DNA from: Hyphomonadaceae bacterium BRH_c29
GTDB lineage: Bacteria > Pseudomonadota > Alphaproteobacteria > Caulobacterales > Hyphomonadaceae
NCBI GenBank assembly: GCA_000961695.1
Contig: LADW01000077.1
Coordinates: 95,964-159,963 of the forward strand
Direction of reading: 5' to 3'
DNA length: 64,000 nucleotides
Shown here: piece after piece, positions 33,382 to 41,885 of the stretch
How positions within the stretch are numbered: position 1 is the first letter of the stretch
Layout of the letters: each line of letters opens with the position of its first letter
The notes under the pieces: model-generated
Seen by the model: only the letters and a program-made list of their open reading frames with translations
What the model was told of the DNA's origin: nothing
Databases searched by the model: none
Translations under genes and position numbers: made by a program

Positions 33382-36300
33382 ACGGAATCGTCGCCTGGTT
33401 CGCGCGCAACGCCGTTGCTGCGAACCTTCTCATGATCGTCTGCTTTGTCGGCGGCATCTTCGGATATACCGCGATGGAGCGGGAAATGTTCCCGGTCGTC
33501 GCCGTCAACGGCGCCACGGTCTCCGTGGCCTGGCCGGGCGCCTCGCCGCAGGATGTCGAAGAGCAGATCGTTACCCGGATCGAGGAAGCCGTGGCCGACA
33601 TTGACGGCCTCAAGCGCGTGACGTCCACGTCCGCCGAAGGATCAGGCTACGTCAATATCGAAGGCAACAACGATATCGACATGATCCAGTTTCTCGACGA
33701 GGTGAAACTCCGCGTCGACCAGATCAACAACTTGCCGCAAGCGGCCTTCCAGCCGCAGGTGACGCGCTGGGAACAACGTGGCCAGTACATGGGCCTGGCG
33801 ATCCACGGCAAGGTCGAGGGACGCGAACTGAAGCGGCTTGCTGACCGCATCCGCGATGACATCGCCCAGTTGCCAGGCGGCGAACTCGCCCAACTTCAAG
33901 GCACGCTGGACGAGCAGGTGAACATCGAAGTGACCGAGGAATCGCTGCGCCGCTTCGGCCTCAGCTTCGGCGATGTCGCCAATGCCATCCGGCAATCCTC
34001 GCTCAACTCGTCCGGCGGCCGGATCGAATCCTCCACCGGAGACGTCGCGATTACGGCGCGCCAGCTGGCCGACACGAAAGACCAGTTCAACAAGATCATC
34101 ATCCGTCAGACCTCGGAACAGGGAACGGTTCGCGTCGAAGACGTCGCCAATGTCATTGACGGCTTCGTGTCAGACAAGTTCAGCGCCATCTATGGCGGCG
34201 AGCCCACCGCTTTCGTCATGATCCCTGCCCCGGACAAGATGGATGTCGTGAAATACACCAAGGGTTTCCGCGATTATATCGAGCGCGCAAACGACCCGAA
34301 GAACAGCATTCTGCCGGAAGGCGTGAAGGTGGACGTGCTGTGGGACGATTCCGAAGCCTTCAATGACCGCATGCACCTGATCACCTCGTCCGCCCTGCAA
34401 GGCGCCGTGCTGGTGATGATCGTGCTGCTCCTGTTCCTGCGCCCCCTTGTGGCCCTCTGGGTTACGGTCGGCATCTTCACCGCCTTTGGCGGCGGCATCC
34501 TGATCCTGCCGTATCTCGGCGTATCCTGGAACATCCTGTCGACCTTTGCTGTGCTGCTGGTCATCGGGGTGATCGTCGATGACGCGATCGTCGTCGGCGA
34601 AAACATACACAAGGAAGTCGAGAGCGGACGGCGCGAGGGTATCGACGCCGCCATTGTCGGCACGCAAATGGTTCTGAAGCCGATCATCTTCGGCGTTCTG
34701 ACGACGGTTATCGCGTTCCTGCCATGGGCCTTCCTGAGCGGACCGGAGCGGCAGTTCACGCAGCAAATCACGTTCGTCGTGGTCGCGGCCCTCGCCTTCT
34801 CGATCATCGAGTGCATGCTGATCCTGCCGGCTCACCTGGCACACATGAAGAAACAGAGCTTCGAAGGCGCCAGCGGCACATTGATGAAACTGCAGCGCAG
34901 GATCGCAGACAGCCTGCTTTGGTTTGCTGGCAACCTCTACAAGCCTGCACTCGAATTCGCGCTGAAGTTCCGCTATGCGACGGCCGCCTTCTTCTTCTGC
35001 CTCTTCTACCTGGCCTACAGCCTGTCGGGCATGAAGATCGTGCCCTTCGCCTTCATGCCGGAAATCGAAGCCGACCTGATCCAGGTTCAGATTTCGATGC
35101 CGGACGGGACGCCCTATGACCGCCTGATCCAGGTGCGCGACCAGCTCCAGGCTGGCATCGAGAAGAGCGAACAGCAAACCAAGGACGAGCATCCGGAAGT
35201 GAAAGATGGTCTGATCCGTGACGCATCCGTGATCGCATATGGCACCCGCGTGCGCGCTTTCGTTGGCCTGGCGGCCCCCGAAGACCGTCCGGAAACCATC
35301 CGGTCAAAAGACCTCGCCCAGATTCTGCGGGACAATGTCGGCGAGATCCAGGATGCCGAAGAGATCGATTTCGCCTTCACGTTCAATGACAATGACAGCG
35401 GTGTTCGCTTCGCGCTGAGCAACCAGAACCTCGACCACCTCCGCGATGCCGCGAATGATGTGAAGGCGCAATTGGCGACCTATTCCAGCGCCTATGACAT
35501 CGGCGACAACCTGTCCTCGGCTGCCGAAGAGATCCAGATCAGCATGAAGCCGGGCGCCGAGACGCTGGGCATCACGCTGGCCGATGTCACGCGACAGCTC
35601 CGTCAGGCCTATTATGGCGAAGAAGTGCAACGCCTGCCCCGTGAAGGCGAAGACGTCCGCGTCATGGTGCGCCTGCCGGAAGCGGCACGCGAAGACCTCG
35701 ACAGCCTCAACTCACTCCGTGTCCGCACGGCGGACGGCCGCGAAATTCCGGTCACCCAGGTAGCAGACTTCTCGTATGCACCAGGCATCAACCGGATCCA
35801 GCGGCGCGACCGCATGCGCTCGGTCTATGTCTTTGCCGAAGTCAAAGGCGAAGGCGGCCGCGGCGAGATCATGCAGGACATGGAAGCTAATTTCTGGCCC
35901 GACTTCCAGAAACGTTTCCCCGATGTGAAACGCGGCGAGGCCGGTGGCTTCGAGGAAGAAAACCAGTTCATGACCGATATCGGCAGGCTCAGCCTGATCG
36001 CCATCGGTGCCATGTACATCTTGCTGGCCATCGCCTTCCATTCCTACACCCAGCCACTGCTGCTGATGATGGCCCTGCCCTTCGCGTATGCCGGGGCGCT
36101 GTACGGCCTCTGGATGTGGGACACACCGATGGCGCTGTTCTCCTTCTTCGGGATCGCGGCGGCGGCGGGGGTCGTGATCAACGACAACCTTGTGCTGATC
36201 GACTATGTGAACAAACGAAGGGATGAGGGCGCTGGCGCCGTGCAGGCGCTGGTCGATGCGGGCGTCTCGCGCTTCCGGCCGATCCTGTTGACCTCGCTGA

Positions 36301-36599
36301 CGACCATGGTGGGGATCCTGCCCCTGCTGTCACAGCGCTCAGTGCAGGCCCAGTTCCTGAAGCCCATGCTCGTGGCTCTTGGTTCGGCGGTCGGCTTTGC
36401 CCTCTTCATCACCTTGTTCCTGGTTCCGGCGCTTTACGTGATTGGAGCCGAGATCAAGCGGATCTTCGCCTGGACCTGGGGCGGCCACCCCTTCCAGCAT
36501 ATTGGCGACGGATATTCCGGCCATGTCACAATTGACGAGGAAGAGTTGATCGGAACCAGTGGCAGAACTGACAGTTCGCCTATGGCGCCAGCAGAATGA
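33378..36599 (+). CDS. RND efflux permease, AcrB/HAE-1 superfamily
   Basis: 1073 aa, full length. Starts MNGIVAWFARNAVAANLLM, TM1, two large periplasmic loops and 12 TM helices; TM4 carries the proton-relay DD in VIVDDAIVVGENI, and FFGIAAAAGVVINDNLVL is its second-half counterpart. Loop sequences such as SVAWPGASPQDVEEQI are typical of HAE-1-type multidrug or heavy-metal-like pumps of proteobacteria. No selectivity motif I can name with confidence. A 7-bp GC hairpin 26 bp after the stop may terminate the operon. Confidence 0.94.
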   Translation: MNGIVAWFARNAVAANLLMIVCFVGGIFGYTAMEREMFPVVAVNGATVSVAWPGASPQDVEEQIVTRIEEAVADIDGLKRVTSTSAEGSGYVNIEGNNDIDMIQFLDEVKLRVDQINNLPQAAFQPQVTRWEQRGQYMGLAIHGKVEGRELKRLADRIRDDIAQLPGGELAQLQGTLDEQVNIEVTEESLRRFGLSFGDVANAIRQSSLNSSGGRIESSTGDVAITARQLADTKDQFNKIIIRQTSEQGTVRVEDVANVIDGFVSDKFSAIYGGEPTAFVMIPAPDKMDVVKYTKGFRDYIERANDPKNSILPEGVKVDVLWDDSEAFNDRMHLITSSALQGAVLVMIVLLLFLRPLVALWVTVGIFTAFGGGILILPYLGVSWNILSTFAVLLVIGVIVDDAIVVGENIHKEVESGRREGIDAAIVGTQMVLKPIIFGVLTTVIAFLPWAFLSGPERQFTQQITFVVVAALAFSIIECMLILPAHLAHMKKQSFEGASGTLMKLQRRIADSLLWFAGNLYKPALEFALKFRYATAAFFFCLFYLAYSLSGMKIVPFAFMPEIEADLIQVQISMPDGTPYDRLIQVRDQLQAGIEKSEQQTKDEHPEVKDGLIRDASVIAYGTRVRAFVGLAAPEDRPETIRSKDLAQILRDNVGEIQDAEEIDFAFTFNDNDSGVRFALSNQNLDHLRDAANDVKAQLATYSSAYDIGDNLSSAAEEIQISMKPGAETLGITLADVTRQLRQAYYGEEVQRLPREGEDVRVMVRLPEAAREDLDSLNSLRVRTADGREIPVTQVADFSYAPGINRIQRRDRMRSVYVFAEVKGEGGRGEIMQDMEANFWPDFQKRFPDVKRGEAGGFEEENQFMTDIGRLSLIAIGAMYILLAIAFHSYTQPLLLMMALPFAYAGALYGLWMWDTPMALFSFFGIAAAAGVVINDNLVLIDYVNKRRDEGAGAVQALVDAGVSRFRPILLTSLTTMVGILPLLSQRSVQAQFLKPMLVALGSAVGFALFITLFLVPALYVIGAEIKRIFAWTWGGHPFQHIGDGYSGHVTIDEEELIGTSGRTDSSPMAPAE

Positions 36600-36624
36600 T
36601 CTGATACCTAAACAGCATAAAATT

Positions 36625-36647
36625 GCCCCCTGCCGGCGGTAGGGGGC
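36625..36647 (+). terminator. hairpin after RND operon
   Basis: GCCCCCT pairs with AGGGGGC around a 9-nt loop, followed by ATAAAATTT. Acts as a plausible terminator of the efflux operon just before the M13 peptidase gene. Confidence 0.55.
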
Positions 36648-36675
36648 ATAAAATTTGAGCAAGGAGAGACCAAAC

Positions 36676-38844
36676 ATGAAACATCTGCTGATGGGCGCTG
36701 CAGCTGTAGCGCTTCTTGCCGGTTGCACACCGAAAGCGACAGCACCGGCTGAGGAACTGACCGCCCCGCCGGTGGCCAATGCCGACGGAAAATATGAAAC
36801 GGCTGACGGGCTTCTTCTGTCCGCGCCGGACTATTGGGGCAGCTGGGGTATCGACCTCAGTGTGCAGAAGACAGACATCAAACCGGGCGATGATTTCTAT
36901 GTCTGGACCAACGGCAAATGGCTCGACTCCTTCGTGATCCCGTCTGACCGCTCGCGCTACGGCTCCTTCGACCTGCTGTCCGAAAAGTCCGAACAGCGCG
37001 TCCTCAAGATCATCAACGATCTCGCCGCGACCAAGCCTGCGACGGACACGCCCGAAGGCAAGATCGGCGCCTACTACAACGCCTATCTGAACACCGATAC
37101 GATCGAAGCCGCAGGCCTGACCCCTGCCCAGCCTTATCTCGACAAGATCAACGCGATCCAGTCGCTGGACGATCTGGCCGTCCTGTTCGGCACACCGGGC
37201 TTTGCGTCTCCCATCAACGGCTTCGTCTTCGCGGATGACAAAGACCCCGAAACCAACATTTTCCAGATGGGACTTGGCGGCCTCGGCATGCCGGACCGCG
37301 ACTACTATCTGAAGGATGACGCGAAATCGGTTGAACTGCGCGGCAAGTATCTCGAGCTCCTCACCTTCCTTCTCGGCAAAGCCGGGTATGAAGATGCCGC
37401 TGGCGAAGCCCAGAAAGTGCTCGACCTCGAAACCGCCATCGCGAAAGCCGACTGGGATCGCGCCCTCTCCCGCAATCCGGACATCACCTACAACAAGGTG
37501 AGCAAGGATGATTTCGTCGCCATGGCCGGCACTTTCCCGGTCCTTCGCGCGCTCGACACGATCGGTGTCGGCAATGAGCAAAACTATCTGGTCGCGCAAA
37601 TTCCGCCGACGCAGGAAGAACTCGACGCCGCCGGCATCTCGGCCGAAGACGCCACCAAACTGGGCGGCGGTTTCCCGGCCATGTTCAAGCTGGCCGCCGA
37701 GACCCCACTCGACACCTGGAAGGCCTATCTGACGGCGCACTTCCTGTCCGACTATGCAGGCGTCCTGCCGAAGGACATTGATGATGCAGACTTTGCCTTC
37801 TACGGCACCGCGCTGCGCGGCCAGCCGGAACAGCGCGAACGCTGGAAGCGGGCCGTCTCTGCAACTCAGGGCACGCTGGGTGAAGCCATCGGCAAAGTGT
37901 TCGTCGCGCGTTACTTCCCGCCGGAAAACAAGGCGGCGATGGATGACCTCGTCAAGAACCTGCGCAAAGCCATGGCCGCGAATCTCGAAGACCTCGGCTG
38001 GATGAGCGATGCGACCAAGGTGAAGGCGGAAGAGAAACTCAACGCGTTCACGCCGAAGATCGGTTATCCGGACAAGTTCGAGACCTATGATACGCTGGTC
38101 GTGGGCGACAATGCGCTCGACAATATCATTTCGGCTCAGGTCTGGCAGACCCAGGACAACCTGTCCGATCTTGGCCAGCCGGTCGACAAGACCAAATGGT
38201 TCATGACCCCGCAAACGATCAACGCCTATTACAATCCGGCCTTCAACGAGATCGTTTTCCCGGCCGCCATCCTGCAACCGCCTTTCTTCAACATCTCGGC
38301 GGATCCGGCCGTGAACTATGGCGCCATCGGCGGCGTCATCGGGCACGAAATGGGTCACGGCTTCGATGACCAGGGCGCGAAGTATAATGGCGACGGCGTG
38401 CTTCAGAACTGGTGGACCGACGAAGACCTCGCCGCCTTCCGCAAGCTCGGCGACGCGCTGGTTGCACAATACTCGGCCTATTGCCCGTTGGACGATGGCG
38501 AAACCTGTGTGAACGGCCGGCTGACGCTCGGCGAGAACATTGGCGACCTCGGTGGCCTCTCCCTCGCCTACCGCGCTTACAAGATGTCCCTGAACGGCAA
38601 GGAAGCCCCGGTGATCGACGGCCTGACCGGCGACCAGCGCTTCTTCATGGCCTGGGCTCAGGTCTGGCGCTCGAAATACCGGGATGAGGCGACCCGCCAG
38701 CAAATGGCATCGGACCCTCACTCGCCGGCAAACTACCGTGTGAACGGCATCGTCCGGAACCTCGACGAATGGTACACAGCGTTCGACGTGAAGCCTGACG
38801 ACGCACTCTACCTGCCGCCAGAAGCCCGCATCCGTATCTGGTAA
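36676..38844 (+). CDS. M13 family metallopeptidase lipoprotein
   Basis: 722 aa from ATG 36676, with AAGGAG upstream; the track ORF begins 7 codons earlier. Lipobox VALLAGCTP (Cys16). Neprilysin-type catalytic centre: INAYYNP, HEMGH (557-561) and ENIGDLGGLSLAYRA with the third zinc ligand Glu. The C-terminus is ...EARIRIW, short of the usual CRVW, as in bacterial PepO-like enzymes. Periplasmic zinc endopeptidase acting on small peptides. It follows the efflux operon but has its own SD and an intervening hairpin. Confidence 0.93.
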   Translation: MKHLLMGAAAVALLAGCTPKATAPAEELTAPPVANADGKYETADGLLLSAPDYWGSWGIDLSVQKTDIKPGDDFYVWTNGKWLDSFVIPSDRSRYGSFDLLSEKSEQRVLKIINDLAATKPATDTPEGKIGAYYNAYLNTDTIEAAGLTPAQPYLDKINAIQSLDDLAVLFGTPGFASPINGFVFADDKDPETNIFQMGLGGLGMPDRDYYLKDDAKSVELRGKYLELLTFLLGKAGYEDAAGEAQKVLDLETAIAKADWDRALSRNPDITYNKVSKDDFVAMAGTFPVLRALDTIGVGNEQNYLVAQIPPTQEELDAAGISAEDATKLGGGFPAMFKLAAETPLDTWKAYLTAHFLSDYAGVLPKDIDDADFAFYGTALRGQPEQRERWKRAVSATQGTLGEAIGKVFVARYFPPENKAAMDDLVKNLRKAMAANLEDLGWMSDATKVKAEEKLNAFTPKIGYPDKFETYDTLVVGDNALDNIISAQVWQTQDNLSDLGQPVDKTKWFMTPQTINAYYNPAFNEIVFPAAILQPPFFNISADPAVNYGAIGGVIGHEMGHGFDDQGAKYNGDGVLQNWWTDEDLAAFRKLGDALVAQYSAYCPLDDGETCVNGRLTLGENIGDLGGLSLAYRAYKMSLNGKEAPVIDGLTGDQRFFMAWAQVWRSKYRDEATRQQMASDPHSPANYRVNGIVRNLDEWYTAFDVKPDDALYLPPEARIRIW

Positions 38845-38868
38845 CTGGATCGCAGAATCACGCAATCT

Positions 38869-38908
38869 GAAGGCGGCACGACAGATCGTGCCGCCTTCAT
38901 TCTTTTGT
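38869..38908 (+). terminator. intrinsic terminator of M13 peptidase gene
   Basis: GAAGGCGGCACGA pairs with TCGTGCCGCCTTC, a perfect 13-bp stem with loop CAGA, followed by ATTCTTTTGTT. A textbook rho-independent terminator. Confidence 0.9.
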
Positions 38909-38990
38909 TAAATGAGATATTAATCGTTTTGGCCCACGACTTGCCCTACGGGTGGAGTGCAAGTGCAACTGGAGCGTTTTGAATACACTC

Positions 38991-39347
38991 ATGTCCCTGA
39001 AACCGCGCCTTTTTGGAACAAAAAAGCCTGACGGGCCTGATGCCAGTCGGATTCAGCGAACACTTGCGCAATCCACCATACCTCAGTCATCGATTCCGAA
39101 AACCGTGAACCAGTCGCGCCCGAAGCGCGCCATGGTCTATCGGGAAGCTGCGATCGCCTATGATTCCGGCTATCGCCGCAAAGGCATCGTGCTGGACTAT
39201 TCTGCCTCGGGCGCTCGCATTCGTTTCCCGACCAATGAGCAGCTGCCTGCGACTGTGTATCTGCATGCCCGCGCCGTTGGTCTTGAGGGCCCAGCACGGG
39301 TCGTCTGGCAGCATGGGTCGGAAGCCGGACTCGCCCTGCAAATCTGA
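38991..39347 (+). CDS. PilZ domain protein
   Basis: 118 aa from ATG 38991; a TTG at 38979, with GGAG 4 nt upstream, is an alternative start, so the start is uncertain. The C-terminal ~70 residues form a PilZ domain: RPKRAMVYREAAIAYDSG, then GIVLDYSASGARIRFP, the D/N-x-S-x-x-G signature (DYSASG). Upstream arginines of the RxxxR type suit c-di-GMP binding (R-x-x-R spacing differs, so affinity is unknown). The N-terminal 45 residues are Ser/Pro-rich. No c-di-GMP enzyme is adjacent. Confidence 0.8.
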   Translation: MSLKPRLFGTKKPDGPDASRIQRTLAQSTIPQSSIPKTVNQSRPKRAMVYREAAIAYDSGYRRKGIVLDYSASGARIRFPTNEQLPATVYLHARAVGLEGPARVVWQHGSEAGLALQI

Positions 39348-39537
39348 ACTGGCACCTGCCATTCCCACGCATCACAGGACCTGAGCCCTCCGCCCGCCCG
39401 GAGACCGGCCCCGCGACGCCATCGATCCCAGTTTGCCGCACCTCGAATGACCCCTGGTCGGGCTTGACGCGCCCCCTTGTCAGGCGCTTTGTGCCTTCCG
39501 AAATAAAGAATTACGCAGATGCAGCAAGGAGACGCAC

Positions 39538-40719
39538 ATGGCTGACCAGGATCCGGTCGTAATCGTTGGTATGGCCCGCACCCCAATGGGTGGGCTTTTG
39601 GGAGACCTCGCCGGTCTCAGCGCCAACGAACTTGGGGGCATCGCAGTCGCCGCCGCCGTCAAGGAAGCCGGCCTCGCGCCAGGCGAAGCAAATGAGATCA
39701 TCATGGGCAACTGCCTGCCCGCTGGCCAGGGTCAGGCCCCTGCCCGCCAGGCTGGTTTCAATGCCGGTCAGGACAAGGGCCTCGAAGCCGTCACCATCAA
39801 CAAGATGTGTGGCTCCGGCATGCAGGCAGCCATCATGGGTCGCAACGCCATCCTCGCAGGCGACGCCGATATCGTGATCGCCGGCGGCATGGAATCCATG
39901 ACCAATGCCCCGCACCTGCTGAACGTCCGCAAGGGCCACAAGTACGGCACCATGGCCGCTGAAGACCATATGGCGCTGGACGGCCTGTCTGACGCCTATT
40001 CCAAAGGCCCGATGGGCCTGTTCGCGGACAAGATCGCCGGCGAATACCAGTTCACCCGCGAACAGCAGGACGCTTACGCCATTGAAACGCTGAAGCGCGC
40101 CCAGGACGCCACCACGTCCGGCAAGTTCAAGCGCGAGATTGCCCCGGTCACCGTGAAGACCCGCAAGGGCGAAACCGTGGTCGACACCGACCAGCTGCCG
40201 CGCGAAGCCATGCCGGAGAAAATCCCGCAGCTGAAGCCTGCCTTCTCGAAAGACGGCACGGTCACCGCCGCCAACGCCTCGGCGATTTCCGATGGTGCAG
40301 CCGCGCTCGTCCTGATGAAGAAATCAGAAGCCGACAAGCGCGGCCTCAAGGCGCTCGGCACGATTGTCTCGTCTTCCAGCCACGCGCATGAGCCGGAATA
40401 CTTCACCACAGCACCTGTGCCGGCGATGAAGAAGGCCCTCGCAAAAGCGGGTTGGAGCGTCGACGATGTCGATCTCTGGGAAATCAACGAAGCCTTCGCG
40501 GTCGTCCCGATGATCGCGATGAAGGAACTGGGCATCAGCCACGACAAGCTGAACGTGAATGGCGGCGCCTGCGCCATGGGTCACCCGATTGGTGCCTCCG
40601 GTGCCCGCGTGATCGTCACGCTGCTGGCCGCCATGGAAGACCGCGGTGTCAAGAAGGGCGTCGCTTCGCTCTGCATCGGTGGCGGCGAAGGCATCGCTGT
40701 GTGCATCGAGCGCGACTGA
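39538..40719 (+). CDS. acetyl-CoA C-acyltransferase (thiolase)
   Basis: 393 aa. Catalytic Cys91 in NKMCGSGM, the HPIGASG histidine and the C-terminal CIGGGEGIA cysteine are all present, with GGMESMTNAPHLL as in biosynthetic thiolases. It forms or cleaves acetoacetyl-CoA, in beta-oxidation or toward polyhydroxybutyrate. The closest types are AtoB/PhaA, but no phaB lies next to it, so the symbol is left open. GGAG is 8 nt upstream of the start. A good terminator follows. Confidence 0.93.
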   Translation: MADQDPVVIVGMARTPMGGLLGDLAGLSANELGGIAVAAAVKEAGLAPGEANEIIMGNCLPAGQGQAPARQAGFNAGQDKGLEAVTINKMCGSGMQAAIMGRNAILAGDADIVIAGGMESMTNAPHLLNVRKGHKYGTMAAEDHMALDGLSDAYSKGPMGLFADKIAGEYQFTREQQDAYAIETLKRAQDATTSGKFKREIAPVTVKTRKGETVVDTDQLPREAMPEKIPQLKPAFSKDGTVTAANASAISDGAAALVLMKKSEADKRGLKALGTIVSSSSHAHEPEYFTTAPVPAMKKALAKAGWSVDDVDLWEINEAFAVVPMIAMKELGISHDKLNVNGGACAMGHPIGASGARVIVTLLAAMEDRGVKKGVASLCIGGGEGIAVCIERD

Positions 40720-40756
40720 TCCCCTCGCCTTCGAGCAGGACATAAAATAGATGATG

Positions 40757-40790
40757 ACGGGCCTGGAGTTTTCCGGGCCCGTTTTCTTTT
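40757..40790 (+). terminator. intrinsic terminator of thiolase gene
   Basis: ACGGGCC (40757-40763) pairs with GGCCCGT (40776-40782), followed by TTTCTTTT. Simple rho-independent terminator. Confidence 0.85.
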
Positions 40791-40799
40791 GAGGCCCCC

Positions 40800-41258
40800 A
40801 TGATCGTGAAGCCCGGCGACTTTGCCGATCCGCAAATCCTCGACCTGCTGCGCCAGCATCTGCAAGGCATGCAGGAGACGTCCCCGCCAGGCCACAGTTT
40901 CGCACTGGACCTGTCCGGCCTTCAGCGGCCGGATGTGACATTCCTGTCGGTTTGGGAGGGCGACACGCTGCTCGCGATGGGTGCGATCAAACAGCTGGCG
41001 CCTGATCATGGCGAACTGAAATCCATGCGAACACGGACGGACAGCCTGCGACGGGGCGCGGCGACGGCCATATTGAATGCTCTGCTGGATCTGGCCCGGA
41101 CACGCGGCTACCGGCGCGTAAGCTTGGAAACCGGCTCAGGCGCACCGTTCGAGGCGGCCCTCACCCTCTACCGCAAGCATGGGTTCCGGGATGGCGAAGC
41201 CTTTGCGGATTATGTCCGCAGCGATTTCAACCAGTTCCTCCATCTGGATCTGACCTGA
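40800..41258 (+). CDS. GNAT family N-acetyltransferase
   Basis: 152 aa. The acetyl-CoA region reads GELKSMRTRTDSLRRGAATAILNALLDLA, with the R/Q-x-x-G-x-A-like loop (RRGAA), and YRKHGF in the final helix, as in GNAT proteins of the YsnE type. Substrate unknown. It lies 10 bp after the thiolase terminator, so it is read separately or by readthrough. Ends 14 bp from the convergent Lrp gene. Confidence 0.85.
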   Translation: MIVKPGDFADPQILDLLRQHLQGMQETSPPGHSFALDLSGLQRPDVTFLSVWEGDTLLAMGAIKQLAPDHGELKSMRTRTDSLRRGAATAILNALLDLARTRGYRRVSLETGSGAPFEAALTLYRKHGFRDGEAFADYVRSDFNQFLHLDLT

Positions 41259-41272
41259 AACCGGACTGAAGC

Positions 41273-41779
41273 CTACTTCACGTGTTCGACGAGATCGAGC
41301 GGCAGCGCCGTCGTGCGCTTGGCGACGCGGATGACGATGCGCGACTGCACATCCGACACGAGGGCGGAACCTAGCAGCTTGTCACGCAGGAAATTGTCAT
41401 AAGCGTGCATGTCGGTGGTCACGACGTGGACCATGTAATCCACTTGGCCCGTCACGGTCATGCACTCGGTCACTTCCGGCCAGGCCAGGACCATGTCCTC
41501 GAAGGCTTGCAGGTTTTCCCGGTTCGGCAGAGCGAGCTTGACGCTGGCGATCACTTCGAAGTTCAGGCCGAGCGCGAAATTGTCGAGGATGGTCACCCGG
41601 CCGCGAATGAAGCCAGCCTCTTCCATGCGCTTGATCCGGCGCCAGCAGGGTGAGGAAGAAAGTCCCACACGATCGGCGATTTCCGCAACGGAGAGCCCCG
41701 CATCGCGCTGGATGATATCCAGAATCTTAGCGTCGACTGAGTCTATTTCTTGGGCCAATTTTCTAACATCTCCCCGCAT
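41273..41779 (-). CDS. Lrp/AsnC family regulator
   Basis: 168 aa. N-terminal winged HTH (LDIIQRDAGLSVAEIADRVGLSSSPCWRRIKRMEEAG) and the C-terminal RAM domain (VTECMTVTGQVDYMVHVVTTDM). Divergent from the indolepyruvate oxidoreductase gene, so it probably controls that gene in response to an aromatic or branched amino acid. Palindromes in the 106-bp gap, GGCAT-TTT-ATGCC and CGATTT-AACA-AAATCG, are candidate binding sites. Possible regulator of putA also, by operator resemblance. Confidence 0.92.
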   Translation of the reverse strand: MRGDVRKLAQEIDSVDAKILDIIQRDAGLSVAEIADRVGLSSSPCWRRIKRMEEAGFIRGRVTILDNFALGLNFEVIASVKLALPNRENLQAFEDMVLAWPEVTECMTVTGQVDYMVHVVTTDMHAYDNFLRDKLLGSALVSDVQSRIVIRVAKRTTALPLDLVEHVK

Positions 41780-41782
41780 AAA

Positions 41783-41812
41783 GGCATTTTATGCCCCGAT
41801 TTAACAAAATCG
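41783..41812. promoter_or_regulatory. Lrp-like palindromes in the divergent region
   Basis: GGCAT-TTT-ATGCC (41783-41795) and CGATTT-AACA-AAATCG (41797-41812), adjacent perfect inverted repeats just upstream of the Lrp/AsnC gene. The second shares the ATTT/AAAT half-site core with the palindrome before putA. Confidence 0.5.
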
Positions 41813-41885
41813 TCGCAAGAAAGGCAAGCATTTTCATGTAATTTGTCGAATAATCTGCCAAACCCCAAAATTGGACAGACTATCC

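Noticed and set aside
36580-38865. 761-codon ORF antisense to the M13 peptidase gene
   Set aside because: It has no family features and mirrors the high-GC codon pattern of the real gene, which has SD, lipobox and HEMGH.
38908-38923. CtrA-like site TTAA...TTAA upstream of the PilZ gene
   Set aside because: Spacing is 8 nt, not the 7 nt of the CtrA consensus, so it is not counted.
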